Shown here: one piece after another, positions 12,060 through 22,948 of the stretch
How the letters are laid out: every line of letters begins with the position of its first letter
How positions within the stretch are numbered: the first letter of the stretch is position 1
Assembly (NCBI RefSeq): GCF_003473485.1
Contig: NC_053043.1
Location: forward strand, 36,928,576 to 36,992,575
Source: Medicago truncatula
Taxonomy: Eukaryota > Streptophyta > Magnoliopsida > Fabales > Fabaceae
DNA length: 64,000 bases
Direction of reading: 5' to 3'
Made by a program: the position numbers and the translations under genes
Notes under the pieces: model-generated
Database searches by the model: none
The model's input: only the letters and a program-made list of their open reading frames with translations
Told to the model about the DNA's origin: nothing

Positions 12060-13354
12060 ACATCAGGACATTAGTAATAACAAATGAATATTTTAATGAG
12101 ATAACAAGAAGTAAAAGACAAGGTTATTTGTTGACCTAGTTTGGTGCAACTTCACCTACATCTAGGGGCTACCAAGTCAGGAAGGAAATTCACTATGGTA
12201 ATATCAATTCGAAGCATACATAAAAGTTTTCACCAGCCTACTAACTTCTCACTTAATCACTGCCCGTGTAATTTCTACCTAAGACTCTCTAGTGTGAGAG
12301 ATCCCCCTCCAAGTTCCTCTTAATCACAAACCAGTGACCGTCCTTGAAGTACTATCAAATATGGAGACATTATCCTAGACAAAGAATCAACTCGTGCTTA
12401 CAAGCTTAGAGAGATTCAGAGTTTTACAACTCGATTACAAAGTCCAACTCTGATATCAAAGTGATATAAGAGTGGCTCACAAATAACAAAGACATACTAA
12501 AACCCTAAAAGACTCTTTTCTAAATTGTGGCTTCAGTGCTCAATTAGGTATTTTGTCATCCTTTATATAGCCTGCTTGTTGAATGAGCTTGATGCACAAA
12601 TCGGGCTAGAACAATCAGCTGAATTACGAGATTTCAGCACAAGTATTCTGAAGCATATCAGATGTTTCCTTAAATGTTGCAACAACATTCTTCATAAACA
12701 CGTTAAACATAAACCACCTATCTCTGCTTCTAGAAACACGCTTTCTTGGTCAACTCTTCACGTGAAACAAATCTTCAAAGAATATATGGAAATCTTCACG
12801 TTTAAAATGAATCTCCAAGTAAGCGGAATAAGGCATACTATGATGTCGTACCATGTTAAGACATCATGTCTGACATCTTGCTAGGACTAATGTTTTAACA
12901 AAATGAAGCCAATACATGTCTAAAAACCTAACAATCTCCCCCTTTGAAAATTTTTGGCTAAAACAATCTTTGCATCATGAACAAAAGAGCAAGAGATCAT
13001 ATGGTCATACCTTCTTTCATTTTAACATTAGGATTCAGCGCGAAAGAAGATAATAGAAGAACTTCAACATTATTTAAAAAGAACTTACTTAAAAATAATG
13101 CACATATGAAAATGTTGAGACATCGTCCAACACATCAAAGGCATACGCAACAGCGGATTAGAGATAGTGCCAAGCCTCACATAAATTATCAGGAGAAATA
13201 AACTCCATAGAGAGAAATAAACTCTCATCTAATTTATCAGCCCAGGGAGAAATAAACTCCCACAAATAATGCATCAGAGAAAAAAATAAATTTCTCATAT
13301 CCTCAGGATGTCAGGGCATCTGGTAAGACATCAATTCACCAGAACTCACACACC
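12060..13354. other. Non-coding retroelement-like sequence, probably copia-derived
   Basis: No credible gene. The stretch contains AACAATCTCCCCCTTTGAAA near 12931 and phrases such as GACTCTCTAGTGTGAGAGAT, which I associate with the antisense of LTR-proximal regions of plant copia elements. A run of AGAGAAATAAACTC-like repeats occupies 13190-13300. The open frames at 12141, 12525 and 12977 have no recognisable protein content. This segment is absent between the corresponding points of duplication copy B. Confidence 0.35.
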
Positions 13355-14563
13355 CGATGGGATAAAACCGCAAGTGCACGGTTCTACCGGTGTAGTAATG
13401 AAAGAGTATCGTTCCGACAGGGAGTTATTCAATTTAACTAACTTTTAAAGAATGATTAGAAGAAGGTTCAGTTGAAAAAGGTTTGATTTTTAACGAAGGG
13501 AAATAATAATAAAAAGAGCCTTGGGATTATTGGTTCATCATAACAACGAATCCTTCACAAACAAACCCTAAACCTCTAACTTTATATTTGACCTACTTTC
13601 TAAAGACAAGTTTCTCTTGAGCCTATCACATCTCCTTTCGGTCTCAGTGAGTTTGTTCCTCTAGCAACCACACCTATTCTCATAGTTGATTGCTATTAGA
13701 ATCCTTGAAGAACGAAACTTTAAATGTCTCAAGGTTTGCTAGACTATTCTCATGTTACGCAACCTTGTCTAATTTCACTTGTTCCAATATTAAAACTTCA
13801 TCTTTCGATCCTTCGCTTAATATTTGTGATGATGAATTAACAATTACTAAACCCTCAACGTTCGCTTCTTAGCTTAGTAATTACTAATTCATTATAAAAA
13901 TAGTGAAATTAGATTAGAAAGTAGATTTATATAAAACTAGGGTTTATGGTTTGGTTTGATTAGGATTACGTCATTAGACTTATCCAATAATTCCAAGACA
14001 AGAAGAGTCTACTCACTCATGTTCATCGTAGACATGGAGAAGAAGAAAAAAAGCATAAAAGTAAATAACAAGAAAGTAAAGGAAAAGAAAATAACTTTTA
14101 TTTAGAAAGACAATTGTCACTTATTGAATTCGAAGAACAAAAGATGAATTGTTATGATAGCTAGCTACTCTATTTATAGTCTTATTGTCGACTTAAAACC
14201 TAAGCAACTATTCACTAGAATGTTCCACAAGAAACCACAGACTTTTCGGTCAAAACAGGCAGCTTGATCATGAAGCAAAAGTAGCAAAAGAGGCCCTGGG
14301 AGGTGGCACTGGCCGTGCCAAGCTTCTGACTTGGTGAGGATATATTTTTGTCTTCAATCTTCGTATTTTTCACCCGAATCAGCTCCTAATCCTCTTTCTT
14401 TTGCTCCAAGACTCAATCTATCACATATTCGTTCCTGAAATATAATAATATGAAATTGAAATAAAATAGCTCTAAAAGAAAATAATATTAAAATAAAATA
14501 AACTTAAATCTAAATAAAACAAAACTAAATATTATACTAAAATAACTAATTATTGACTCATCA
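13355..14563 (-). mobile_element. Solo LTR, Ty3/gypsy type, with 5-bp target duplication
   Basis: On minus the unit starts TGATGAGTCAATAATTAG and ends CGGTTTTATCCCATCG. It is flanked by ACACC at 13350-13354 and ACACC at 14564-14568. The expected terminal CA has become CG, a single change. Near its minus-strand 3' end is GTGCACTTGCGGTTTTATCC, a phrase common in legume gypsy LTRs. No second LTR or internal region is attached, so unequal recombination has removed them. The open frame 13690-13872 is not coding. Confidence 0.6.
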
Positions 14564-15341
14564 ACACCCACGTGCATTTTAATCAAGCACATACTAACAT
14601 AAACCTATCATAAAAAAAATTGCGTACTAGGTCGAATGCCTGATGTTTTAGTGGATTGGGTTATGCAGAGATCGTGACAACAATAGCATGTTTAAAAGAG
14701 AAAATAGCATGCTTCAAAGTAATGATCAACTTAGGATTTTCTTGATGTCTTATTCCCCTTCTATAGGATGTTTTCATGGCATAAGATTAGCAACTTAGAT
14801 TAGTGGTTAGATGCCCTGGGGCTTGACGTTACCATTGGGTCTCTAGTACTTTTAGTCCTCATCTTCAAAGTAATGAGTATATGAGTATATTTCTGTTTTT
14901 CATTTTTGGAAAAGGTATTTAAACGAAAATACACTCTAATTTTATGAAAAGAAGATCATGATCGAGATCTCAATTATTTTTGGATTGTTTTTTAAATAAA
15001 CAAAATATACTATCGTCTTTTAAATTTAAGATGTTACACATACTAACATTAAGTTTCCATCAATCAAAAATCTTGTGTTAAATCTAGAAGTAGAATAAAT
15101 AATTTATCTACACAATATATATATATATATATATATATTGTCTTTATTTATTAAAATAGCTAATTATATTTACGAAACGACGGTAACATACTTGTGTAAT
15201 ATAACAATACACATTTGAACTTGTCAAAGAAAAAACAAATAAAAGTATGAGAAAATTATAAGAGTATCAAAATTATGATGTTCAAATATAATTATTCAGT
15301 TACAAGTGACATAAAATTAATTTTCAACTTAATTGTTACTT

Positions 15342-15614
15342 TTATATGCATTCACAAAAACCAACAACACACCACACAAATTGAGGAAGTTCACACATAT
15401 CTCCCGGACATTGAGCGTGTGTTGTGCATAGAATAGAATCTGTAATGTTGGATTAAAATAAAAGAATTTTTATTAAAAGGTGATGAAATATTTTATATAA
15501 GAGAAATTAGATATTTCAAAATAGTGTTGAAAACGACTTACCACTTTTGGTTGTGACAAAAAATACAGAAAAAATGATAATAAAAGTATAAAACATATAT
15601 GGAATTTGAGCCAT
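15342..15614 (-). CDS. NCR: Nodule-specific cysteine-rich (NCR) peptide 2
   Basis: Two exons on minus (15614-15542 and 15439-15342), GT..AG phase-1 intron of 102 bp, 56 aa. Exon 1 encodes the signal peptide MAQIPYMFYTFIIIFSVFF and the next few residues. Exon 2 has the same six cysteines and spacing (5-4-7-4-1) as NCR1, from which the mature part differs at only a few positions (for example Ile for the last Ala, Leu for Pro before Cys1). Exon and intron lengths are identical to NCR1. The mature peptide is anionic, with acidic residues and no Lys or Arg. It is intact, but its TATA box reads TATAAT rather than TATAAA. Family role is as for NCR1: secreted to the symbiosome in infected nodule cells, inferred from family membership. 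Confidence 0.9.
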
Positions 15615-15659
15615 TTTTTCCCTCATTCACGTGTAATAAGTTGAAAATTGTTTGAAAAC

Positions 15660-15712
15660 ATTATAAGAAAAGTGTTCATGCTATATCAAGTTCAGTTAAA
15701 TAGTTTTTAGCA
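15660..15712 (-). promoter_or_regulatory. NCR2 promoter block with altered TATA box
   Basis: On minus 15712-15671 reads GCTAAAAACTATTTAACTGA followed by ACTTGATATAGCATGAACAC. The TATA position (15665-15660) is TATAAT, one base from the TATAAA of NCR1. The change could lower transcription. Confidence 0.65.
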
Positions 15713-16389
15713 CTTAGGATTTCCAAGAAACCATTCATAAAATAGGATTTATTATTAAATGTCCCTACAATACACCAATCTGTCGTGTTTCTAAAATAAA
15801 ATAAAATAAAAAGAAATAAACTAAATATTTATTTACAAAGTAAAGTGATTTGCCTTGCTGAATTATCAACAATCTCTGACAACGATGTTAATAATAAAGT
15901 AGTAGGTCATCGTGTCCACATGGATTGTCGTTTAACTAGGAAATTTACTTAACTTGTTTATATAAAAAAAAACTGTAGAATTTTATGGTTTTTCAAGCTT
16001 GATTTGTTTCCACAATGACAGTATTTTGATTGCATAAAGTAAAAGGATTGATTCAAATGTTTGACGGCGGTTATGATTATTCGAATTCACTCTATATTCT
16101 TTGTTTGATTAATGTAAGGTCCAATACCAATTATGAATAAGTACTTGACAAACGATGGTTTTGATATGAATTTATGATGTATCTATAAAATTGTTTATGG
16201 TAATTGTGCCTAGACAATGGTGGTACAAGGAAAGTTCTCAAAGGATGAATTTTTTAAGTGACAAATTACTATTATTTTCTATAGCACTTATCGACTTGTT
16301 TTACAAGTAATCTAATACAGAATCCCCCAATTATAGGTAAATATAGTTTATAGTGCAAAACTATACCAAAAATCTATTATGTATGCCAC

Positions 16390-16764
16390 ACCTTTGTAGG
16401 TTTTGGACACAACTACATCAATGTGGAAAGCGATGCAAGTACACGTGATATAAGCCAAGCCATAGCATCACAAAGACATATGGCACAACCCCGATTCACT
16501 AGGCGATATGAGGGACATGAAAGTGAGCCTAAATAGAGAGTTCCAAGGAGAAAAGCCAAAGGTGGTTCGTTGGATGAGATTTGGTTCGCTAAGAGAGCTA
16601 AAACCGTTTCAAGAAACATCTGAACACGACTGATTTTTCCCTCCAAATAAGAAAGCTTGATTCGCTAGGCAAGCATCACTGCGTCTAGCGCTCCTACAAT
16701 TGCAAAATTTCTATAAATAGAGATGCAATCATTTCTTTTGTTTTTTTATCACTTGTAACTTATA

Positions 16765-16856
<92 letters not shown>

Positions 16857-18165
16857 TTGAGCAACCATAGGAGGGCTAGGGAGGTTGATTCCAAGTTTGT
16901 TGAAGCTTCTCCAAAATTTATCGACCTTCTATTGTTGGTTATGTTATCCAGAATCAAGTAGTGCTTGACTCTCTGGCGTTCACCTTGAATTTCCATACAT
17001 AATCCTCTTTCAATGTAATTGTTCCATAGGGGAAGACTTGAGAAATCACAAAAGGTCTAAACCATCTTGAATTTAATTTTTTAGGAAATAGGTTTAGTTT
17101 GGAGTTACAGAGTAAGACTTTCTCCCCCACTTGGAATTCCTTTTTTCGAATCTTGGCATCATGCCATTTCCTAACCTTGGACTTGTAAACTTCTAAATTT
17201 TATAAGTAATAAGACTATTTTCTTCTAATTTATGGAGTTGCAGCATTTCGAGACTCCTAGTATTTTGCAAGTCCAAGTTAAGTTTCTTTAGAGCCAACAA
17301 GGCTTTGTGTTGTGATTCAGTTGGTATATGACAAGCTTTGCCATATACCATTCTATATGGAGATATTCCAAGTGGTGTTTTGTATGCAGCCCTATATGCC
17401 CATAGAGCATCATATAATTGAAGAGACCAATCTTTCCCTGAAGGGTTTATTACTTTTTCCAAAATTGTTTCAATCTCTCTATTTGATAGCTCTCTATTCA
17501 ACACAACTTCAAACATTTTGCTGCAAAAGTGAGTTCCCCCATTACTAATCATGGATATAGGTGTGCCAAACCTTGTAAAAATATTCTTAATTAAGAACTT
17601 GGTCACTACCTTAACGTCATTAGTGGGAAGTATTTCCCAACATAATCAACAACTATGAGGATATAAGTATTGCCAAAGGATGGTGGAAAAGCACCCAAAA
17701 GTCTATACCCAACACATCAAGAAGTTCCACTTCAAGGATACCATGTTTTGGCATTTCTTGTTTGATTGATACATTTCCAATTCTTTAGCATCTATTGCAA
17801 TTTCTTACCATAGTATAAACATCCTTAAAGAAAGTTGACCAACAATAACTTGTTTGAAGAACTTTTGATGTTGTTCTGTCCATCCCAAAATGTCTTCCAT
17901 AAGGCGAAGCATGAAAATGTTGACATATTTGAGGAATCTTTTCATCATAGGCACATCTTCTTAGAATATGATTTTGACACCTCTTGTATAAAAAAGGCGC
18001 ATCCCAGTAGTAATCCCTTGCCTTGAATTTGAACCCCTTCTTTTGATAATAATCTAAGCTTGGAGGTAATATTCCACACACCAAGTAATTTACCAATTCA
18101 ACATACCAAGAATTTGAAGCTCCTTGTATCACTATACTTGTGTGTAAGGTGTTTGGATTAGACAC
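16390..18165 (-). mobile_element. Ty3/gypsy fragment: LTR remnant plus integrase (copy B)
   Basis: On minus, 18165-17785 encodes the integrase zinc-binding region with His-x6-His (HASPYGRH) and Cys-x2-Cys (CNRC). 17606-17193 encodes the catalytic core: [18 protein letters not shown], then [20 protein letters not shown] and [12 protein letters not shown]. In functional elements the second motif is DGG; here it is NGG, so a catalytic Asp is lost in addition to the frame breaks. LTR-like DNA with GCTAAGAGAGC words lies at 16400-16750. Gene order (int then LTR, reading on minus) is that of a 3' end. The element was duplicated together with the NCR. Confidence 0.82.
16769..16854. repeat. (AG)43 microsatellite
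   Basis: An uninterrupted AG dinucleotide run of 86 bp. It is missing from the equivalent place in duplication copy A (near 10985), so it expanded after the duplication. A Ser-Leu-repeat open frame on minus (16760-16996) is only this repeat read in frame. Confidence 0.97.
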
Positions 18166-18171
18166 TGCATA

Positions 18172-18414
18172 TTATTTGACGAACCTATCCTTATCATTTG
18201 CCATATCAATTGTGTTATTGTTGTTGCTCGCCATATCTTCTAAATGACCCTCATTTGAACTAGTTTTATTGGAGCTACTGTTCTGTGCAAAGTTGGGATC
18301 TACATGCTCTAGACATGGATTTGTCTTCGACTTTAACAACTTTCTTCTTCTCTTGAAAATCTTTTGTATTTCAAAATCAATATGAAACTCATGTGATGAT
18401 TGTGACCTGAGCAT
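18172..18414 (-). pseudogene. Possible gag-derived relic next to gypsy integrase
   Basis: An 80-codon minus-strand frame encodes a basic start (IFKRRRKLLKSK) and an Asn/Ser-rich tail. It lies immediately upstream of the integrase fragment in the same orientation, where gag or the protease junction would be after an internal deletion. I see no CCHC knuckle or protease motif, so the assignment rests on position only. Confidence 0.3.
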
Positions 18415-18419
18415 TCAAG

Positions 18420-19700
18420 TCACACCTGCTAAGAAATAACCTCAAACTATTAGAAACAAAAATAAACAAGTTTATTACTTAATGGAAAACTTTAAAAACT
18501 AAAACACCATGCATTCCCCGACAATAGGGCCAAAAAAATTGGTAGCTTTGGAAAAACTATGTATTTTCAAGAGTCTTACTATTGCAAGTATACATTGTCT
18601 TAAATAATAATATTAAAAGATATAACCCATGAGAACTCGGGCGCTGCAACTTTCTATAGCTTTCTAGCAGTTAACTTATTTGTGAGAAAATTAAGTAAAT
18701 TACTTAATTTGTATGGATACAGATTTGATTGTACTCATACCCACGAGTACCCATACCCGATAATAAATTAAGTAAATTACTAAATTATTCTTATATATAA
18801 ATAAAGATATCATTTTATTTCAGGAATTTGGGAAGTCATGTGAAATTTTATTTTTATGGGATTATGTATGATTGATGAAATTTTGAATGGATTATGTATG
18901 GATGTTTAAGAGTTGAAGTTTTTTGGAAATTAAAGAAAAGTTATTCTTTGTAAAAAAAAAAAAAAAATCAAAAATCCACGGGTACGCCTGAATACCTCAA
19001 TACCCGCGGGCACCCGTATAATGGGTACTCACGAGGGCATGGGGAGGACATGGTTATCATATTTATCCAACAGGGTGGGAATGGGTATCATACTATCCAT
19101 ACCCATGGATACCCAGACATCCCTCTAATGTTGTTTTGATGCACTAAATATATTTTGATGAATGTATTATCACCCTTGTCTGTTGTTGTGTGTGTGTCAC
19201 ATTGTCGGTACTCGTGGGGGTACATACAGGTTGAGGAGCTCTAGTTACGGGGTATCTGGAAGGTGACGTTGGAAGATTTTCTTCAGTCTTTAATTATTTT
19301 TGAGAACTATGTAGACGAATACGGGCTCTGATTCTGTAACACTGGGGTTGGGATGTTTTGTCAACTATTTTTCTTTTATTGGAGTTGATTTTTGAAATTA
19401 TAATTTAATTTTGCTTGGATGATGAGATCCTAAACTTATTATATTTAATTTGGAGTTAACGAATTATCCCGTTGTGTTAATTATGGATTTTGATTTATGA
19501 TGGAGTGAATGTTGAGCATGTGTAAGACATATTTAAATAATTATTATTTTTAATTAGTAATCAAAAGTTGGGGTCTTAGGGTGTTAAATCAAGTATCTGG
19601 GGTACGAATATTTATCAACCTTTAGATAAAAGCAAATGGTTGAGATTAAAAAATGATCTAATTTAAAGAACATGTGTGACTCTTCCATTGTTGTTTATTT
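18420..19700. other. Intergenic; includes a GGGTACCC-rich degenerate repeat
   Basis: No gene seen. Bases 18715-19130 carry many CCCATACCCACGAGTACCC-like words around a poly-A tract. They resemble the internal part of the non-autonomous hAT element at 43775-44355. Clean termini were not found. Confidence 0.5.
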
Positions 19701-20113
19701 TTTAGGTTTAAGGCGCTCTCAAGTTCTCGGTACCGAATCATAAAGAGTCTAGTTTAGGATTTCAATTGTATCTCTTAAAAGTCTTTAACTATTTTCTAAT
19801 TGATGTTAATATTTAAATTGAATTCAATTGTTTTGTACAGTTGAGTTCCAATGTATACAAACTTTAATCATAAAATTTGAGCTTTGAATTTTGGTGTTAA
19901 CAATCATTTTTTCAATAAAAAAAAAATTATACTATGGTAATTTGAATTTCTAAATAAATGTTTTATCAATCACCTCTTCGACCTTTCAAAAAAAAAAAAT
20001 CAACCACCTCTTCGACACATTATTTTTACAAATAGTTATTTATTTTTATCATTCATCAATATTATTTTTTTTCTTTTGTATATTTTTTATATCTATCATA
20101 AAATGCTAAAAGA

Positions 20114-20115
<2 letters not shown>

Positions 20116-20157
<42 letters not shown>
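20116..20157. repeat. (AT)n microsatellite
   Basis: About 21 AT units, 245 bp upstream of the NCR3 ATG. Shorter (TA)n runs occur at 15116, 21355 and 21786. Confidence 0.95.
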
Positions 20158-20161
<4 letters not shown>

Positions 20162-20272
20162 AGTAAATTGATGAATTGGGTGAGCGAAAGAGAGAAAGAC
20201 GACACATTGATGTATTGTAGGAACATGTAATAATAAATCATATTTTATGAATGGTCTTTTAGAACTTCAACT

Positions 20273-20324
20273 GCTAAAAACTATTTAGCTGAAGTTGACA
20301 AAACATGAAAACTTTTCTTATAAA
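20273..20324 (+). promoter_or_regulatory. NCR3 promoter block and TATA box
   Basis: GCTAAAAACTATTTAGCTGA followed by AGTTGACAAAACATGAAAAC at 20273-20312, then TATAAA at 20319-20324, 77 bp before the ATG. Same block as at the other NCR loci. Confidence 0.75.
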
Positions 20325-20400
20325 GTGATCAAAACAATTTTCTATTCATTACATGCAAAGAATTCCCCCCTTATAAAAAAAAATGCAAAGGAGAAAAAAT

Positions 20401-20685
20401 ATGGCTCAAATTCAATATATGTTTTATGTTTTTATCATCATTCTTTTTGTCTTTTTCATCCCAACTAAAAGTAGTAAGTCATTTTTCACGCTATTTTCAA
20501 ATATCTAATTTCTCTTATATAAGATATTCCATCACCTTTTAATAACAATTATTTTATTTTTCTTAGCCATTAGAGCTTTGAGAATGGCTCCATGCAAAGC
20601 TCGCGCTGATTGTTCGAAACTTATGTGTGAACTTCCTAAAATTTCATGGTGTTTTCATGGTTATTGTGAGTGCGTGCAAGTGTAA
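20401..20685 (+). CDS. NCR: Nodule-specific cysteine-rich (NCR) peptide 3
   Basis: Exons 20401-20473 and 20567-20685 are joined over a 93-bp GT..AG phase-1 intron and give 63 aa. Residues 1-24 (MAQIQYMFYVFIIILFVFF and onward) are a signal peptide. The mature part has a longer linker (about eight residues, with two Arg) before six cysteines spaced C-x5-C-x4-C-x7-C-x4-C-x-C, and ends CVQV. Mature net charge is roughly +3, so this is a cationic NCR, unlike NCR1 and NCR2. Cationic NCRs of this family can act on bacterial membranes and the bacteroid cell cycle; that activity here is inference. It forms a tandem pair with the broken locus at 22329. Confidence 0.9.
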
Positions 20686-21254
20686 CAAATAAGTTGAAAA
20701 ACAATCATATATAACTTGTAGTCGTATAATTATATTTGAGAATCATAATATTGGTACCCTTATAATTTTGCTCACACTTTTATTTATTTTTCTGTGACAA
20801 AGTCAAATGTGTATTGTAATTGTGATATTACACTAGCATGTTATTGTTGTTTATTTATAGAAATATTTTAATAAATAGGTTTAATCAAATTTTTCGTTCC
20901 TATAAATATAGCAAAATTTTGTTTTTTGCCCTTAAAAAATAAAATAAAATGTTTTCATCCTCAATTTTTTTGTTCCTTAATTGCCAATTTAGGTTCATAT
21001 AAATGTCAAGATTATAACTCTTTTATGGTCAAGATGTATTCATGTTATGTCCGTTTATTATGTTCAACGTTTATATATTTATATTATGTCAAAATTATAT
21101 CCATTAGGGACCAAAAAATGTCTAATTTAGGATTTCAATTGTATGTAAATGTTTAATTTGACTTCAATTGTTTTTTACAAGTTAAATTCCACTGTATACA
21201 AACTTTAATCATAAAATTTGAGCTTTAAATTCTGGTGTTACCAATCATTTTGTG

Positions 21255-21335
21255 TTCTCATGAGCTTAGCTCAGTTGGTATGAACAATGCATATTATATG
21301 CAAGGTTGGGGAACCCCACCACCACAAAAAAAAAT
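21255..21335 (+). mobile_element. Short tRNA-derived SINE copy
   Basis: GAGCTTAGCTCAGTTGGTAT is a box A of tRNA type. About 35 bp on, AAGGTTGGGGAACCCCACC stands where box B (GGTTCAAACC) lies in the sister copy at 43612, and an A9 tail follows. Box B is damaged here. Confidence 0.6.
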
Positions 21336-21375
21336 CATTTTGTTAATAAAAAGAATATATATATATATATATATA

Positions 21376-22130
21376 GTTTGCTAACTTAGACCAACAAAAA
21401 ACATGAAGGTCCAAGTTAGCAAAAGTGCACATTTTCATTTGGACAAAAAAAACCAATATCCACTAGTATAAACCAATTTAAAGTAAGGGATAGTTTAGTC
21501 CCTCAAGTTATTTGTTATAAAATAAAAGTGGTCTAAGTTATCAAATTGGTGCAAGTGAACAAATATGTTTTAATGAAAATTACTAAAGTAACCCTGAAGC
21601 TATTTCTAATAAAATAAAAGTGGATCTAAGTTAGTAAATTGGTGCAAGTTAACAATTAAGTTTTAATTAAAATTACTAAAGTAACCCTCAAGCTATTAGT
21701 TTTAAATAATAAAGATGAAGGATATTTTTGTCCAAATAAAAAGGTGCACTTTTGCTAACTTGGACTTTTATGTTTTTTGTCCAAATATATATATATATAT
21801 ATATATATATGGGGTTTGCTAACTTAGACCAACAAAAAACATGAAGGTCCAAGTTAGCAAAAGTGCACATTTTCATTTGGACAAAAAAAACCAATATCCA
21901 CTAGTATAAACCAATTTAAAGTAAGGGATAGTTTAGTCCCTCAAGTTATTTGTTATAAAATAAAAGTGGTCTAAGTTATCAAATTGGTGCAAGTGAACAA
22001 ATATGTTTTAATGAAAATTACTAAAGTAACCCTGAAGCTATTTCTAATAAAATAAAAGTGGATCTAAGTTAACAAATTGGTGCAAGTTAACAATTATGTT
22101 TTAATAAAAATTACTAAAGTAAACCTAAAC
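21376..22130. repeat. Tandemly duplicated TIR element next to the NCR pair
   Basis: A unit starting GTTTGCTAACTTAGACC at 21376 is repeated at 21814, an offset of 438 bp, with about 300 bp of near-identical sequence. The first unit ends at about 21780 with an inverted copy of its own start (TTTTGCTAACTTGGACTTTT at 21731), and (TA)n tracts abut both units. This fits a MITE inserted at TA and then duplicated. It lies in the promoter-distal region of NCR4. Confidence 0.75.
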
Positions 22131-22328
22131 ATGCACATTGATGTATTGTAGAAACATGTAATAGTAAAACATATTTTTTTTTGACAAACAGTAAATCATA
22201 TTTTATAAATGGTCTATTGGAACTCCTAAATGCTAAAAACTATTTAGCTGAACTTGACAAAGCATGAAAACTTTTCTTCTAAAGTGATCAAAACAATTTT
22301 ATACTTTTTCATGCAAAGGAGAAAAAAT

Positions 22329-22615
22329 ATATCCCAAATTGCATATCTATTTTAAATTTTTATCATCTTTCTTTTTGTATTTTTCGTCCCAACCAAAAGT
22401 AGTAAGTCTTTTTTTTCACGCTATTTCAAAATATCTAATTTATCTTATATAAAATATTTCATCACCACTCATTAACATTTATTTTATTTTCCTTAGACAA
22501 TAGGCGTTTGGGATTGGTTCCATGCAGATCACGCGCTGATTGTTCGAAAGATATGTGTAAGCCTCCTAAATTTGTGTGGTGTTATGATGCTTATTGTGTG
22601 TGCGTGGAAGGGTAA
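22329..22615 (+). pseudogene. NCR: NCR peptide locus 4, signal exon destroyed, mature exon intact
   Basis: Aligned with NCR3, exon 1 (22329-22401) has ATA instead of the start ATG and an in-frame TAA at codon 9 (22353-22355). The GTAAGT donor at 22402 and TTAG acceptor at 22496 are retained. Exon 2 (22497-22615) is fully open with six cysteines in the family spacing and a cationic mature sequence (about seven Arg/Lys against four acids). The promoter block is present (22232-22276) but the TATA position reads TCTAAA. Loss of start, early stop and TATA damage together make this a pseudogene of recent origin. I cannot exclude use of exon 2 from another promoter. Confidence 0.85.
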
Positions 22616-22948
22616 CGAATAAGTTGAAAAATAATTTTATATTACTTGTAACCATATAATTATATTTGAACATCATAATATTGCTACACTTATAATTTTT
22701 CTCACACTTTTATATCCTTTTCTTTGACAAGGTCAAATGTGTATTGTAATTGTTATATTACAGATGCATGTTGTTGTCGTTCATTTATAAAAAATATGAA
22801 AAACAACAATATCATTTCATAAATATAATTAGATAGTTTAATAAACAAAGACAATTGATAAGTTATTTATTCTACTTCTATATTTAGCATAAGATTTTTG
22901 TTTGAGGTAAACTTAATAAGTTTTTGTATGTGTAACACCTTAATTTTT

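Larger units (their letters stand above)
14690..17960. repeat. Segmental duplication copy B (NCR gene plus truncated gypsy element)
   Basis: Collinear partner of 9110-12010. It differs by a roughly 170-bp insertion near 14760-14930, a (TA)n tract at 15116-15138, and an (AG)43 tract at 16769. The gypsy part here is longer and better preserved. Confidence 0.85.

Noticed and set aside
16760-16996. Minus-strand frame with a long Ser-Leu repeat
   Set aside because: It is the (AG)43 microsatellite read in frame.
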